Shown: in pieces, positions 12,463 to 24,255 of the stretch
Numbering within the stretch: the first letter of the stretch is position 1
How the letters are laid out: every line of letters begins with the position of its first letter
Assembly: GCA_032988165.1 (NCBI GenBank)
Contig: JANTQF010000060.1
Span: 81,950 to 145,949 of the forward strand
DNA length: 64,000 nucleotides
Reading direction: 5' to 3'
Source of the DNA: Emmonsiellopsis sp. PD_33
Lineage: Eukaryota > Ascomycota > Eurotiomycetes > Onygenales > Ajellomycetaceae
Program-made: the position numbers and the translations under genes
The notes under the pieces: generated by a model
Seen by the model: the letters and a program-made list of their open reading frames with translations, nothing else
Told to the model about the DNA's origin: nothing
The model's database searches: none

Positions 12463-12837
12463 CTACCCTAACTCTAAACATCCCTTGCTGAACCAAACAA
12501 ATACCAACCCTCTACTCCAACCCCTGGGAACATACAGGCCGGCTGACAAATACCCCCCTCCTTCCCCCTGTCCTGTTTCCCCCCTTTCCTGGCCCGGGGC
12601 AAACCCAATCTCCCGCATCCCAACCATCCCTGGCATCGCCGGTGTAAACACACCAAGTGCCTGCCAACCCATCCCATATGCATACCAGTATGCCCCCTCC
12701 CTCCTCCCCGTGTACAAACTACTCAATTCCACTATCTGCCCCTGCACGAGGAGATAACTTAAATCACATATCATTATCCCCATCAACAGCACGAGAAAGA
12801 CAATAAACATTGACGAGCAATTATGCACCCATATCAC
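12463..12837 (-). pseudogene. C-terminal relic of an NCS1-type (purine/cytosine/allantoin) permease
   Basis: A 124-codon open frame shows features of the last helices of fungal NCS1 transporters. FIVFLVLLMGIMICD matches the pattern of the helix ending in GIMxCD. SSLYTGRREGAYWYAYGMGW matches the loop that usually reads xLYxxxGxYxYxxGxNW, and ALGVFTPAMPGMVG matches the helix usually ending in xPNLPG. Everything before this point in a normal permease (about 400 residues) is absent: upstream on the same strand there are only about 120 bp before the hydantoinase stop codon. It is therefore a fragment, probably not expressed as a transporter. Assignment is from motif pattern only. Its place beside a hydantoinase-type gene fits a former nucleobase/hydantoin uptake-and-use pair. 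Confidence 0.5.
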
Positions 12838-12960
12838 TCACTACCTTTCCGCAGCACACCATGCCGAGATCTCCATGAATCATTCCGGGACGCCAACGCA
12901 ATGTAAGTTATTCTACTTCCCACCACCATGAAAATCCAGACACTAGCGATGAAACGCCCA

Positions 12961-15900
12961 CTACCCCGACGAAGACCGTTTATACTCTTCAATCACACTC
13001 CTCGGCTTCACATATCGAAGGGTCGATTTATACTCGACGTCCATGCCGAAGCCCGGCGGGCCGCCGATTTCTAGACCGCGCGGGGTTGTCCAGAGCGGAT
13101 GCGGCGCGGCGGCCATGAGCATTACCTTGAGGCCGTATCTGGGGTTTGTTAGCTTAGGGGGTGGAGTGTTTTGGTTTCCAAGGAGGGTTGCGGACATACC
13201 TGTATTCTGGAGTTCCTACCGCTTCTCCCGTTGCGATGTCAAGAAGGATGATTAGATCGGGGACGACGGCGAGGTACTTGGAAGCGGGATTGTCAGCGGT
13301 ATAGATAGATATAGAGCATGAAGGATAACATACCTCTTCCTCCCCATTCTCAGAAACCCCCTTAACGCTCAAATTCTCATTAACAAACTCCACAACCACC
13401 TTCTCAAACCCCACCACCCCTACCACATCATCCTCATCCCCACCCCCCAACTCATCCGCCGATAACCTCTGCAGCACAACCTTCCCAGTCGTATGCGCAC
13501 TGGCAGATAAGCTATGCTCGACACTAACAATCTTCCCCCGGAAGATAACCGCGGCGCATTGCTCGCCGCCAAACTCGCGGATGATATCTCCCGCGACGCC
13601 GAAGAGGCGACCTTGCTGCTTTGCGAGCGAGACGGCCCGGCCAAGTCGCCAGGCGAGGGAGTGCGAGTTTAGAATTCCGAAGCGACGCATGTCGCTGGCC
13701 GCTATGGGGCGGCCGGTTGCGCCGGCTGCGGATCTGTGATGTAGGGAATATGGAGTTAGCATGCATGCGTGGGAGTTTGTGGGGTGAATGGGGAAATGGT
13801 TACTAACCCCATCTCGACGCATGTGGTGCGTATAGCGTGGTCGGTGGCCTGGACGTCTTTCTGGGTTGCTGGGATGATCACATTCCTGCCCGTGCCGCTG
13901 CAGAGTGCTATGGGGAGGAGGTCGTTGATGTCGGTTTTTTCGATGAAGCTGGTCATTTTCTCGAAGTTGGGGTATGCTCTTCCTGTAATTCCGCAAGAGA
14001 GGGTTAGTAGAGTATCAGGAAGTAATATAGGGGGGGCGGTCATACCCATCAAATCCCCATCGACGCAGGGAATGTTATAGTACTTGGAAGAAGACCAGAT
14101 TAGCGGCTGGAGACCATTGCACCCTCCAATCTCCACTGCCATAAGGGTGTCGTATTTCTTGTTGATTTCTTTTTCCATCGTCTGTAGGGAATGAAGCACC
14201 GCGTCTCCACCAGGCCGCTCGTCAGCTACTGCCGGTGACCCAACTCCAGCCACGGGAACGAGTGTTGAATTCGCATCAAGCGACTGTGTGTCGACGATGG
14301 TGATCGTTTCTCCCTCCTCAACTAGGTTGGTAACTTCAAGATATGTCGAGTAAGGAGAGCCGCCTCCTCCGCAACCTAGAATATAGCAGCCGATAGATAG
14401 GAAGTGCAGGTCCAGTTTAGATAACAGCCATTTACCGGACTCATCGACAGCGGGACGGTATGTGAGGATGTCAATTCGTTGCTCTTCTACATCATTGGAC
14501 CCGAGTTCATTATCAAAAGCCTTCGTCTCTTCATATCCGCTGCTCTCTTCAGGGGGCGGTAATTCCGCTTCCACCTTTGCAAACGAGGAATAGAACCGTG
14601 CATGATTAGCCGGACACGCAACCTCGACGAGGATCTGTTTAACGTCGTTGATATATGGGACTCCCACAATCTCTTCTTTTGTAATAACTGCCCCTGACAC
14701 ATCGCCGCCTCTTGACTCCGCATCCGCGAGCGCAGCGGCCTTCACTTCAGCCTTTACCTTTTCGATTGAAGCACTGTCCGTCATTATCTCCGCCTTGCCA
14801 CCTATTTGTGCAATAGCAGCCCCAATAGCGTTGGCAACTCCTGCAAACTCGGGGATGACCGTCTTCTCTACCCCTTCGAGATTGTTCGGACACAAGACCG
14901 CCCCGCCACCAACGAGGATAACAGTACAGGGTTCAGATGATGTTTTCACCCTGTCAATCATACTTTCTAGCATCACTCTAATCCTAGCATTTGCCTTCTC
15001 CGCCGTTTCTTGCGGGAGAGTAGGTTTTGTATTGCCAATAACCGCACCAGACAGGACGGCAACGTCCGTGGCGGTAGGCACATTTCCTCCGAAACAGAGT
15101 GCCTGTGTAGTGATTTCGTGTCCGACACTTTCAGGTCCTACCAGAATGTTTTTCCCGTCCTTGCTGGCTTGTACCAACGATCCTCCACCGAGTCCAATGC
15201 TCTCAACCTGAAGAACTTCGAGGTTGACTTTGATACCAGCAATGTCAGTGTATGAGCTGGCAAGCCTAGGGTACCCATTTCGGAGGAGGAAGCCAACATC
15301 CGTAGTCGTCCCCCCAATATCAACTACCACAGCCCCGTCTTTGCCCAGCGAGTTCCCTGCTAAATAAGCAGCGCCACGAATTGAATTCGCCGCCCCAGAC
15401 GAGAAAATCCTGATAGGGAACTGGATTGCCTCTGCAAATGATAACAGGTGCCCGGTATTGGCCGTGAGGTATAGAGGACATTTGAGACCTAGTTGAGACA
15501 TCGCCTGCGTAAAACCACGGATAGTCCTCCTGGCAAAATTGACGATAGAAGCATTGAGAATCGCCGCATTCTCTCGCGCCAGAAGGCCACTTCCGGCAAT
15601 CTCATGGGAACAAACGATATTCACATCCCCACCTAGCTTTTTGGTGAGTAGGTCTCGAACCCGCGACTCCTGTCTATATTGTGTGTCCATCGGAGACCCG
15701 ATACCTGCAATCACCACATTTTTCAAGTTCTTCGCACGGATAAGATCTGCCTGTTCCGCGATCGACGCGGGGTCAATATCCGCGATTCGCGTGCCGTCAA
15801 TATTGCACCCCCCAGGCACGATGGCTGCATGGCCTTTGACCAGGTGTCTCAGGGCAGGAGGCCAGTCTATGAACGAAGGCGTCTGGCTTGAGAAATTGTA

Positions 15901-16194
15901 AGAGGCCAGACGAATGACAGCTACTTTCTCCAGCCGTGAGGCATCATGCTCGAGAATGGCGTTCAGGAAATGCGTGGTGCCGATGGTCACCGCGGCGATG
16001 TTATTTTCATTATTGGGGGCTTTGTGGAGGAGGTCTTGGAGAGTCTTTCTGACGCCGAGAGTGACGTTGGAAGCTGTGGGGGATTTGTTCCAGGCGATTA
16101 TTGCCTCTGCTCCAGGGCTGGTTGTGTTTAGGAGGACGGCGTCGGTGTTTGTGCCTCCAAAGTCTACGCCGATGACGAGGGAGGGGCCGGTCAT
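12961..16194 (-). CDS. Hydantoinase/oxoprolinase (HyuA-like) fused to a DUF917 domain
   Basis: Five exons: complement(join(12961..13138,13200..13276,13334..13733,13808..13982,14046..16194)), 992 aa. The 63-nt first intron keeps the frame open, so an unspliced reading adds about 21 residues; splicing joins GDLMG to RAYPNFEKM. Domains in order: hydantoinase/oxoprolinase N-terminal domain with ATPase-like GVDFGGTNTDAVLL (residues 9-22); the HyuA catalytic domain with VVVDIGGTTTDVGFLL and VESIGLGGGSLV; then from about residue 610 a DUF917 domain starting with the glycine-rich SIGCYILGCGGGGSPY. The family hydrolyses cyclic amides such as hydantoins or 5-oxoproline, usually with ATP. HyuA and DUF917 are often separate neighbouring genes in bacteria, so the fusion suggests a linked function. 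Substrate is not readable. Transcribed divergently from the ketopantoate-reductase-like gene. Confidence 0.9.
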
Positions 16195-17177
16195 TTTGGC
16201 GATTTGGCAAATATATCAGGATAGAATATGCCCAGTATTAATGCGACGAGCCAAATACTGCAAAAGAATGTAGATGGAGAGTGAAATGAAAGTGCGTGCA
16301 ACAGATGTCGTTCTAGGGACACAAGATCTGATAACGTCGGGTAGCGGATCAGATAAGCCGGGAATAGCCCTAATCGACGTCACACAGTGGGGATTCTCTG
16401 TCTTGGATAACTCGCCCCATTGCTGGGAAATTGATTTTCTATCAGACGGTTTCTTTTCTTTGGAGGGGCCAACCCTGCCTGCGATATCGGCTACAAAGCT
16501 AACCAATGGGTTGGGGACGTCTGGAAATACTTGCAGTCCCAGTCCAGTGCCCCCCGCTCAGCTTTCAGGGGCAAAGTTAAATATGAAGCTCTAAATAATG
16601 GTTTACTATTAAACTATCTCATCCTCTCCAGCTCTAAACCCTAATCCCAGAGATATCACCGTTTATTGCCAAAAAAAAAAACTTCTCATTCGGCCTACTT
16701 CCCCCAGAACTTCTTTTAGTACACTAAGCCCAGTTTTGCAGGATTCACCCCCAAACGATTCCGGTGGGTATATAAAAGTGAATGGAGTAATCGCATAGTA
16801 AGTAAAATATAGTAAGAATATGACGATGATAGCTTCAACATTCCCAAATGAAGGAACAAGAGAGTGGAGATGGCCGAGCAAGAACCGATCATACTGCCCC
16901 ACCCATCTTCCCTCGCTAAAGCTAGTTATCTTATCAATCTGCCCAGCTACGTATCACAAAGCTTGCTTCTTTAACCACATCCCAACGAACGAAGCTCTTT
17001 AATAAAGTCCTTTCTTATCCCCTCTCTACTTCGTTTACATTATACACGGCCGTCCAACCTGCCAAATTCCCCGAACGCGGTAGACAAATAGAAACGCGTG
17101 GTTAGACTCATACATCCGACAAATATCAATTGGACTCATAAAGAAACCCAACCCCTCACAGTTCCGTTCAAGAACAA
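16195..17177. promoter_or_regulatory. Divergent promoter region between the hydantoinase and ketopantoate-reductase-like genes
   Basis: About 980 bp separate the two start codons (16194 on minus, 17178 on plus), so both promoters must lie here. A CCAAT motif is visible at 16503-16507. No ORF of recognisable content. Shared regulation is possible but not shown. Confidence 0.5.
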
Positions 17178-18273
17178 ATGACGACCACATCGGATCCTCC
17201 ATCTTCACGACTACACAGCATTATCGTTGTCGGAAGTGGCGGTGTTGGGACAATCGCGACGCTTGTGCTCGAGAAATCCCGCCGCGCAAGAGTCACCGCC
17301 GTATTGCGCAGTCGCTACGCTGTAGTTAAAGAAAAGGGCTGGAATATCGACTCCGTGGATCACGGGAAACTGACGGCATGGAAGCCTAGCCGCGGTGAGT
17401 CTGAGCAAATCCACTTTTCTGGATAGAATACCTGAATCTGATAAGATAAAAGTCGTATCCACCGTTACTGAGGCTGTCGAGGCCGAAACGGAACCTTTTG
17501 ACTACATCGTCGTTACCACCAAACAATTACCAGACATCTTTTCAATTCCAGATTTAATCAGACCAGCCGTGACGCCTGGGTTGACCACTGTGGTACTCAT
17601 TCAGAACGGGTTGGACATCGAGCTCCCTATAATCGAAGCATTTCCCACAAACACAGTCATGTCTTCGATCAGCATGATCGGCTCACGCACAGAGGGGGAG
17701 AACGGAATATTCCAGCTGGGCCCCGATATACAAACCATAGGTCCACACTTCCATGACGGGCTAGACAGAGCGGCTCAATTGCAAAAGGCGCGTCAATTTG
17801 TCGAAATATACACAGCGGGAAGTAAGGGGGCAGGAGCAAAAGATGCTGAAATGACCTTTTCGGAAGATATGCCCGTTGCAAGGTGGCAGAAGTTGCTGTG
17901 GAACAGCACGTTTAACACGCTTTGCACACTCATGGACATGAACGTTGGAGAACTGCAATCTTCCGGTGGGAGGGAGACCTTGCTGATTCCCGCAATGTGG
18001 GAGATTTATGCCATCGCCAAGGCAGCAGGACATCCTCCGCCGGAAAAAATGATTCAGATCTATGCTTATCGCTTGCCAAATGATTGTCCGTATCGACCGA
18101 GCATGTTGCTAGACCGGGATCATCGGAGGCCGATGGAGCTCGAGGTGTTGCTTGGACGGCCGCTGCAGAGAGCTAAAGAGCTGGGTGTTCCAACGCCAGT
18201 ATTAAGCACCGTATATGAAGCGTTAAAAATGGTGAGGTGGAAGATTGAGCAAGAGTCTGGCGGAATGAATTAA
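17178..18273 (+). CDS. 2-dehydropantoate 2-reductase-like oxidoreductase (ApbA/PanE family)
   Basis: Two exons: join(17178..17394,17453..18273), 345 aa. The 58-nt intron starts GTGAGT and ends AAAAG; this acceptor is the only one that restores the frame, giving WKPSRVVSTVTEA, the expected family join. The N-terminal NADPH-binding motif is IIVVGSGGVGTIATLVLE; FDYIVVTTKQLPD and TTVVLIQNGLDIE follow, and the C-terminal helical domain has ARWQKLLWNSTFN with the family Lys/Asn pair and PSMLLDRDHRRPMELE. True ketopantoate reductases make pantoate for CoA. Fungi carry many paralogues of unknown substrate, some within secondary-metabolite loci, so the reaction here is only inferred. No targeting signal is visible. 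Confidence 0.88.
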
Positions 18274-19093
18274 CATGGCGCTTCTCACCCTGGTTGGTTC
18301 ATTCCAGGCGGTGGACATTCATCTTTGCCACATGGTTATGCTTCCCTTCTTCACCAACCTGTCGCCTTCAAGTAACCATTAAAGATGCGACTTGGCTTCG
18401 AAACATGTTCCAGATCGTAAGGCCGGTCAAGAGTTTTGGGTATATATCCGCATCTAGTGTAATCCAATCCTGGGCATCAATCAAATTGGTATACATTCTG
18501 CAGGATATTCCTCAGCAAGCTTCTTCCAGTTCCAGTCATGCTTGTTATCTCCAGCCTTCCAGACTCTATTAATATGTTATCGCCAGCCTTCCAGACTCTA
18601 TTAATGCAGAAATCCTTTGTAAGCTTGGTGGTAGCTGTCGTCCGTGTGTTATAAATGGAATTGAAGATCTCAATAGCAGCGACTCAGTCCTCCTCCCTCA
18701 CAAGTTCGGTAGCTGCAACGAATGCAAGCCGTAGAGATAATTTCAATTCCTCAGCCGGCGCGCTAGAACGTGCCATTATCTCGTAGGCCATTTTGAATAT
18801 CACACTATCAGCAGGTTTGAGGTTCCCGGCAGATATAGAAGTGTTGCTTGAAGTTGAGCAAGGTGGGAAAAGGGGCTGCCCCCTTACAACACAGCATGCT
18901 TCAATAGGGGGAGGATTCTAGCAATGGATTCCGATTCAGTACATAATCGCCGTATAAACCAGCAATTTAATCTATTAATAACAATATACAGTCGCCAAAC
19001 CCGCTTCTGTAATACGGGTGGTCCAGCTAAGACAACAAAATATATATTTCCTGAGGTTCACCCGCCCTTAAGCCAACAATAACATCCAGATCA
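18274..19093. other. Intergenic with possible coding relic and a tandem duplication
   Basis: No intact gene. On the minus strand at about 18560-18840 one frame reads PADSVIFKMAYEIMARSS and SLRLAFVAATELVREED before stops, so a decayed gene of unknown family is possible. The tandem repeat inside is listed separately. Confidence 0.35.
18543..18605. repeat. Two-copy tandem repeat (31-nt unit, 32-nt period)
   Basis: Copy 1 is 18543-18573 and copy 2 is 18575-18605. The copies differ at one position (CT versus CG at the eighth base). The shared core contains CCAGCCTTCCAGACTCTATT. Confidence 0.85.
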
Positions 19094-19945
19094 TCATCTG
19101 GCAACAGACCGCGCATAATCCCTCCTTCTCTCATTCTTCTCACTAATATACTTCAACAACCCCCCCGGCTCCTCCGCATCATCCGTCAACCCACTCGCCA
19201 CCGGCGAGCCAAGATGCTCATACATCGGCACAACGCCTGCCCACACCGGCTCCTCCCGATCCGGCCCATCCTTCTCCTTATCTCTAGGTTGAATGCCCGG
19301 AATCCCAGTGCGCAATTTCATTGTCCCCCTTTGAATCTCCACTCGAACCACAAATACCAGCGCAACCTGAAACGAAGAGACGGGATTAACATCCTCCCAC
19401 CTTCCCGGCACTATATGGTTCGTAACGGCCCGCATGACGTCGCGCTTGACGGCGCGGTCTTCAACACGCGAACATGCCCCGTGGAGAGCAGCGGAGCGGT
19501 AGTTGAATGTATTTCCATTGGGCGCGGAGGAGAGGACGAGGCCGTCAACTGCAAGAACGAAACCCTGATGTCAGCACCGGCATAACATGATACAATACAT
19601 TAGTAGATAATATAATTCTAGGAAACAACAGAATACCTTTCATAGCCGTAACGCAAACTTCTATCCGATCATCTATATCCTCTTCGCCCCGTTCAACCCT
19701 GGCTGTCCGCTCCGTTTCGTTCTTCTTGACCAATTCCATAAGCCGCGAACTGGGATGGCCATGCAGATAAACTGCCTCCCCCGCCTCTCCCTCGTCGCAG
19801 AAAAGGGCGATCATGGGCAAACATTGCGGTAGGCCGTTGTCTATATATGAGACGTGGCCATGTACGTGTCTGAGAAGAGCGCGCTGATTGATTGGGTGTC
19901 ATATCGGCCGCGGTCTTTGTGGCGGCGGAGTTCAGAGGGTTGCAT
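19094..19945 (-). pseudogene. PNPOx-like flavin-nucleotide-binding protein with a one-base frameshift near its N terminus
   Basis: Exons complement(join(19094..19548,19637..19945)). The intron has GTATTC...CTTGCAG ends and joins VTAMK to VDGLVLSSAPN, as in fungal split-barrel FMN proteins of the pyridoxamine-phosphate-oxidase superfamily. Family features: LPMIALF, YLHGHPSSRLMEL, FNYRSAALHG, VTNHIVPGRWED and EEPVWAGVVPMYEHLGSP. The ATG at 19945 opens RRHKDRGRYDTQSISALFSDTY in one frame, which matches the usual family start. The continuation HVSYIDNGLPQCLPMI lies in another frame, and the first frame meets a TAG. One missing base around 19853-19860 (in GGCCAC) explains both, and the downstream intron phase also requires it. 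Either a true inactivating mutation or an assembly error. Role unknown. Confidence 0.75.
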
Positions 19946-22499
19946 GGTTAGTGATAGGTAGTAACTATTGTCTTGGAGTAAAGAGGAAAGTAGCTGCTCA
20001 ATGCCTGTGCAGTGTATGGATCAAGTATGTGAGTAGTTGTCAAAACAAAGCTGCATCGGTGAATGAAATGTTTTCAAATCATTTCTCTAGAAATGAAACC
20101 TCTCGAGTCGACAGCTTAGCTGCGTCCTAACTAGGGCCTGCGATGCGGGGAGCTCTAAATACGACGACGATTACCGAACCCCGGCATTCCAGGGCGGAGA
20201 TAGCCTAGATGGCCTAGTAAGTTAAAATATGAACAAATACTAAGCAGGGACATCATGTTGCTGCTGAAATTGGGTGGTCCGGGCCTGCTGGCTAGCTGAA
20301 GCATGTTTTAACGGCCGTTCCACCCCTACAAACCCTGCGGTTAGACCGGGTCTCGGGTATGCAAGGGAGATTGCTTAGAAGGGCATGATGCTATCACTGA
20401 TCAGTACTACAGAACACATAAACTCTGATGGTGATTTTTAGTCCTCTGTCCCCGTTCTATAAATGGTTGATGTATGTATATTTTTTACTGTGGATATCAT
20501 TTCTAATCAGGGATGGCACTACTACCCAGCAGATAGCCCCTATTGGACATAGCTGGATAGGATAGAATGAAGGACATAGAAAGGGGGAAATAGAGCGAGT
20601 TTCCTACAGGAAGGTCATGACTTGGGTCCTTGAATTACATTTGTGGATCGGGATAGAAACCAAAGAATGTTGCCTGTAAAAGGAGAGGGATGGAGGGAGG
20701 GGATATGTACGGGAACTCTTAACATGAGACGAGTGGATGAAACGGGAAATCGAAAGTGACAAGTGTGCTCAGGTGACAATATGAGACAGAATAGAGGAAC
20801 TAGCAGGCCCCCTACACTGCGAGCTAATATCTGTTCTGGTAATTGATAGTGGGAAGATACAGTGGAGAACTATTCGAAGAGATGCATTAAGCAAAGATGT
20901 GACCGTATTTTTAGCGGATTCTGTTGGGCTGCTGAAAGCTCCATATAAGACTTGATTGACTTATTGGTAATTACTGAATCCCTAGAGTTTTCTCAATTGT
21001 TTTGTAGGATGGCATGCCTCATAAATACTTGAAGGTTGCTAATCATAGTTCTGTTCCACTGTGGGCTGTATACTCACCATATGATCTTTACTGACTGTAT
21101 AGATGCAGGATCTATCTGGTTCACTGTTAATATCATCAAGCATTATGAAGACATCACTGACTGCAATTCCTTTGTAAGCAATAGGTGGATAATCAAGAAC
21201 ATGATGCTAATTGGTAATCCCTGCCATCATACTGAGTATGAATTCATTATGAATGCAATTAGAATCTGATGAAATGATAAGTCATTGGAAAGAAAACATC
21301 TTCTAGGCCCACCTATTGAGCAGAAGAATGAGTATGTCCTTGGAACTTCCTAAAAGAGTCTGGCAGGGGAACATTGGCTGGACCCTGAAAAGCCATTGTC
21401 CTCAGTAACAGGAAGAGAATGAACTGATGAAAGAAAAGAAAGGAGAAGATAGAACTTTTCACTGGAATAGAAAACAGAGAAATGAATCTGAAAGATAAAT
21501 TCCGACGGTTAGGAATAAGATTTATAATTGAAATGTCAGGGATGGCTCTGCATTCAACACACATGGAAAGGAACAGGGAAATAGTAGATTTAGCCTCATA
21601 ACTACTTGTCCAGTAGGAGGGAGAGGCCGAAGGAAAATAAATGGAAAATCGATTGGCAATATATAGTATGGAGTAGAAACCCATCAATTTAGCATGCAGA
21701 TCATGCACGGCATTGCTTGTGGCTTTCCCGCATGGAGCCGAATTTTTCCGGGGTGAGAAAAAAGGGGGGCTTAATGGGAATACACTCAACAAATCTGATG
21801 TTTTACCCAAATACAAGTTCTATTTCGACTCCCTGTGGCCAGTTCGTAAATAGGCACCCAGCTCTCACTCCTGATGACTTCAAGTTGGTTCGGTTCTCTC
21901 ACGCGTCTTCCTCAGAATCGGCCGTCCCATGCCGCTCATCAGGGGGCGTAAGATCATCTGGTACGTGTACCCGGTCTGCTCCAACTCTGTTGTCAGGAAA
22001 ATGGGATGACTGAAATGATGACGTTCACAGCACCCAGAGCAATTAGTATGGTGAAGTTGGGAGAAGTCCCGATTAGGAAGGTGTATGCGGACTGGGAGGT
22101 TGAAATTAGCTGCTTACATAATATCACTGCCAAGACCACTAGCGGGATGAATTCCGCGTTCGGTCCGCTTGTCGTCCGAATTCGGCAACATAAACCCTAA
22201 TTCGCCCCGTTTTATCTCCGCATCAAAGAGTCGGCAGCAGAACACGCCCTCTGACATCCAGCCTAGACATCTCCAAACAATTCGCAGACCCCCAGAGTCT
22301 CTCGCTGAGTGGTATTCGACTATAAATCCTCGTGCGGAGCCTTTTATGGAGGCCATTGCTCTCTGATCTGTAGCCCCGCCCTTTTATGTTTGCTCCGTCG
22401 CATCTCCGCATCGGAATCCGGGTTGCAAAATCAACTCCATCACGACCCCGCTACGCCTCACGCTCGATAAATAAGAAAGACCCCGCCAAACCAGTCGCA
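19946..22499. other. Gene-poor 2.5-kb stretch, AT-rich, probably old degraded repeat
   Basis: No intact gene. The middle part (about 20860-21300) is visibly AT-rich with many TA steps. A minus-strand patch at about 21990-22160 reads like one or two membrane helices (PLVVLAVILCK and FTILIALGAVNVIISVIPF), a possible transporter-tail relic, but too short to assign. The right end must hold the promoter of the decarboxylase gene. Confidence 0.4.
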
Positions 22500-24255
22500 A
22501 TGGACGGCGAACAATTCAAAGCCGCAGCGCATTCTGCCATTGAAGAAAGTTTGTGCTCCCAACAGCACCCCTTTTGTTATCCCTCGTCGGCAATCTAACG
22601 GAGAGATAAAAAACTTCAGTAATCCAATATTTCGACAGCCTGCCCTCCAGACGCGTTCTACCAAACATCGAACCGGGATATCTCGCCCCTCTCCTTCCCA
22701 AATCTCCCCCCAATGACCCAGAGCCATGGAGCCAGATCCAGCCGGACATCGAGTCCAAAATCATGCCGGGGCACACCCACTGGCAGTCCCCAAAGTTCAT
22801 GGCCTTCTACCCCGCAGGTGTCACATATCCTTCGATTCTAGGTGAACTGTACTCTGCCGCCCTGACTGCCCCGGCTTTCAATTGGATATGTTCGCCTGCG
22901 TGCACGGAACTGGAAATCGTCGTGATGGACTGGGTTGCGCAAGCGTTTGGGTTGCCAGACTGTTTCCTTAGCGCGGCGTCATCCGGGTCTGGAAAAAGCA
23001 CGGGTGGTGGCATTATCCAAGGTAGCGCTAGTGAAGCAGTTGCAACTGTCATTGTTGCCGCGCGTGAGAGACATGTGCGCGCAAAGGCTTTGGCGGAGGG
23101 CTTGGTTGAGGATACCCCTGAGTGGGAAGATAGAATCATGGAACTTCGACCACGCCTTGTTGCATTGGGAAGCGACCAGGCTCATAGTTGCACTGCCAAA
23201 GGGGCCCGAATTGCGGGAACTAGATTTCGCACTGTCCCGACCCGGCTTGAGGATAATCTGGAAATGACTGGCGAGGCACTGCGCAAGGTCCTGGAGCAGT
23301 GCGAGCGGGATGGACTAGAGCCTTTTTATCTCACGGCCACGATGGGAACTACCAATACGTGTGCCTTTGACCGATTTTCGGAGATAAAAGCCGTGCTTCA
23401 GGAGAAGGAAGCGTGGCAGAAGATCTGGGTGCATATCGATGCCGCCTATGCAGGGGCTGCGCTAGTGACGGAGGAGTGGCAGCATGTGGCCCAGGAGTTT
23501 GCCGAGGGCGTTGATAGCTTCGATATGAACATGTCTAAGTGGCTTTTAGTCAACTTCGATGCTAGGTGTGTGCACGATGAATTCCCTGCCCAACACGAGG
23601 CACAGCCCCCCTGTCGACCCGAAAAATGCAATCCCCCCTGAACTAACCCTTGTCCCTTAGCTGCCTCTTCATCCGTAATGCCGTGGATCTTACCAATGCG
23701 TTGGATGTAACCCCTGCCTATCTCCGGAACCCGAGCACCCTTACCACGCCCGTCACGGATTTCCGCAACTGGCAAATCCCACTCGGTCGGCGCTTCCGTT
23801 CCTTGAAGGTCTGGTTCATGATGCGTTCATATGGCCTATCAGGGATGAAGGCACATATCCGGAACGGCATTGAAATCGGCCGCGTTTTTGCCGACTTGGC
23901 GAAGGATAGAGAAGACTTGTTTGAAATTGTGACACGGCCGGTCCTTGGTGTGACGGCGCTACGGGTCAAGGGCTTGGACGAGCTGGTCCAGTCTAACGGC
24001 GTCAACGGCACGGCCAATAAGTCGGGCTCCTCCTCCTCTGCGGCAATTACTAAGACTGTCTGTGAGACTGTCAATTCTCGCGGAGAGGTATTCGTTACAT
24101 CATCGGTGGTGGATGGTGTCACTGTTATCCGTGTTGTGAGCGGTAACCCCTTGGCGGAAGAGAAATATGTTCGTCGCGCGTTTGAAATCTTGGTTAGCGT
24201 CACGGAAGAGGTACTAGAGGCAGAGAAGCAAAAGGCAGGAGAGCCGCAGAATTAG
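22500..24255 (+). CDS. Aromatic-L-amino-acid decarboxylase (PLP-dependent, group II)
   Basis: Three exons: join(22500..22548,22620..23565,23661..24255), 529 aa; phases agree at both introns. It matches the DOPA/tryptophan decarboxylase fold throughout: MPGHTHWQSPKFMAFYP, NWICSPACTELEIVVMDW, the His-containing SDQAHSCTAKGARIAG, GTTNTCAFD, VHIDAAYAGAA with the PLP-pairing Asp, and the Schiff-base lysine K323 in FDMNMSKWLLVNFDAS. The C-terminal part has DFRNWQIPLGRRFRSLKVWF. The mobile-loop tyrosine is kept (PAYLRNP). An oddity is Ser in place of the usual His just before the PLP lysine (NMSKW rather than NPHKW). The likely reaction is CO2 release from Trp, Tyr, Phe or DOPA to the arylamine; the substrate cannot be read. 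The neighbouring NRPS fragment and aldehyde dehydrogenase suggest a specialised-metabolism setting. Confidence 0.93.

Noticed and set aside
21934..22160. Possible amino-acid or MFS permease C-terminal fragment on minus strand
   Set aside because: Only about 45 hydrophobic residues, with no diagnostic motif, so left as a remark rather than a gene.
19946..22499. Candidate DNA transposon in the AT-rich gap
   Set aside because: No inverted ends, target duplication or transposase motif found by eye.
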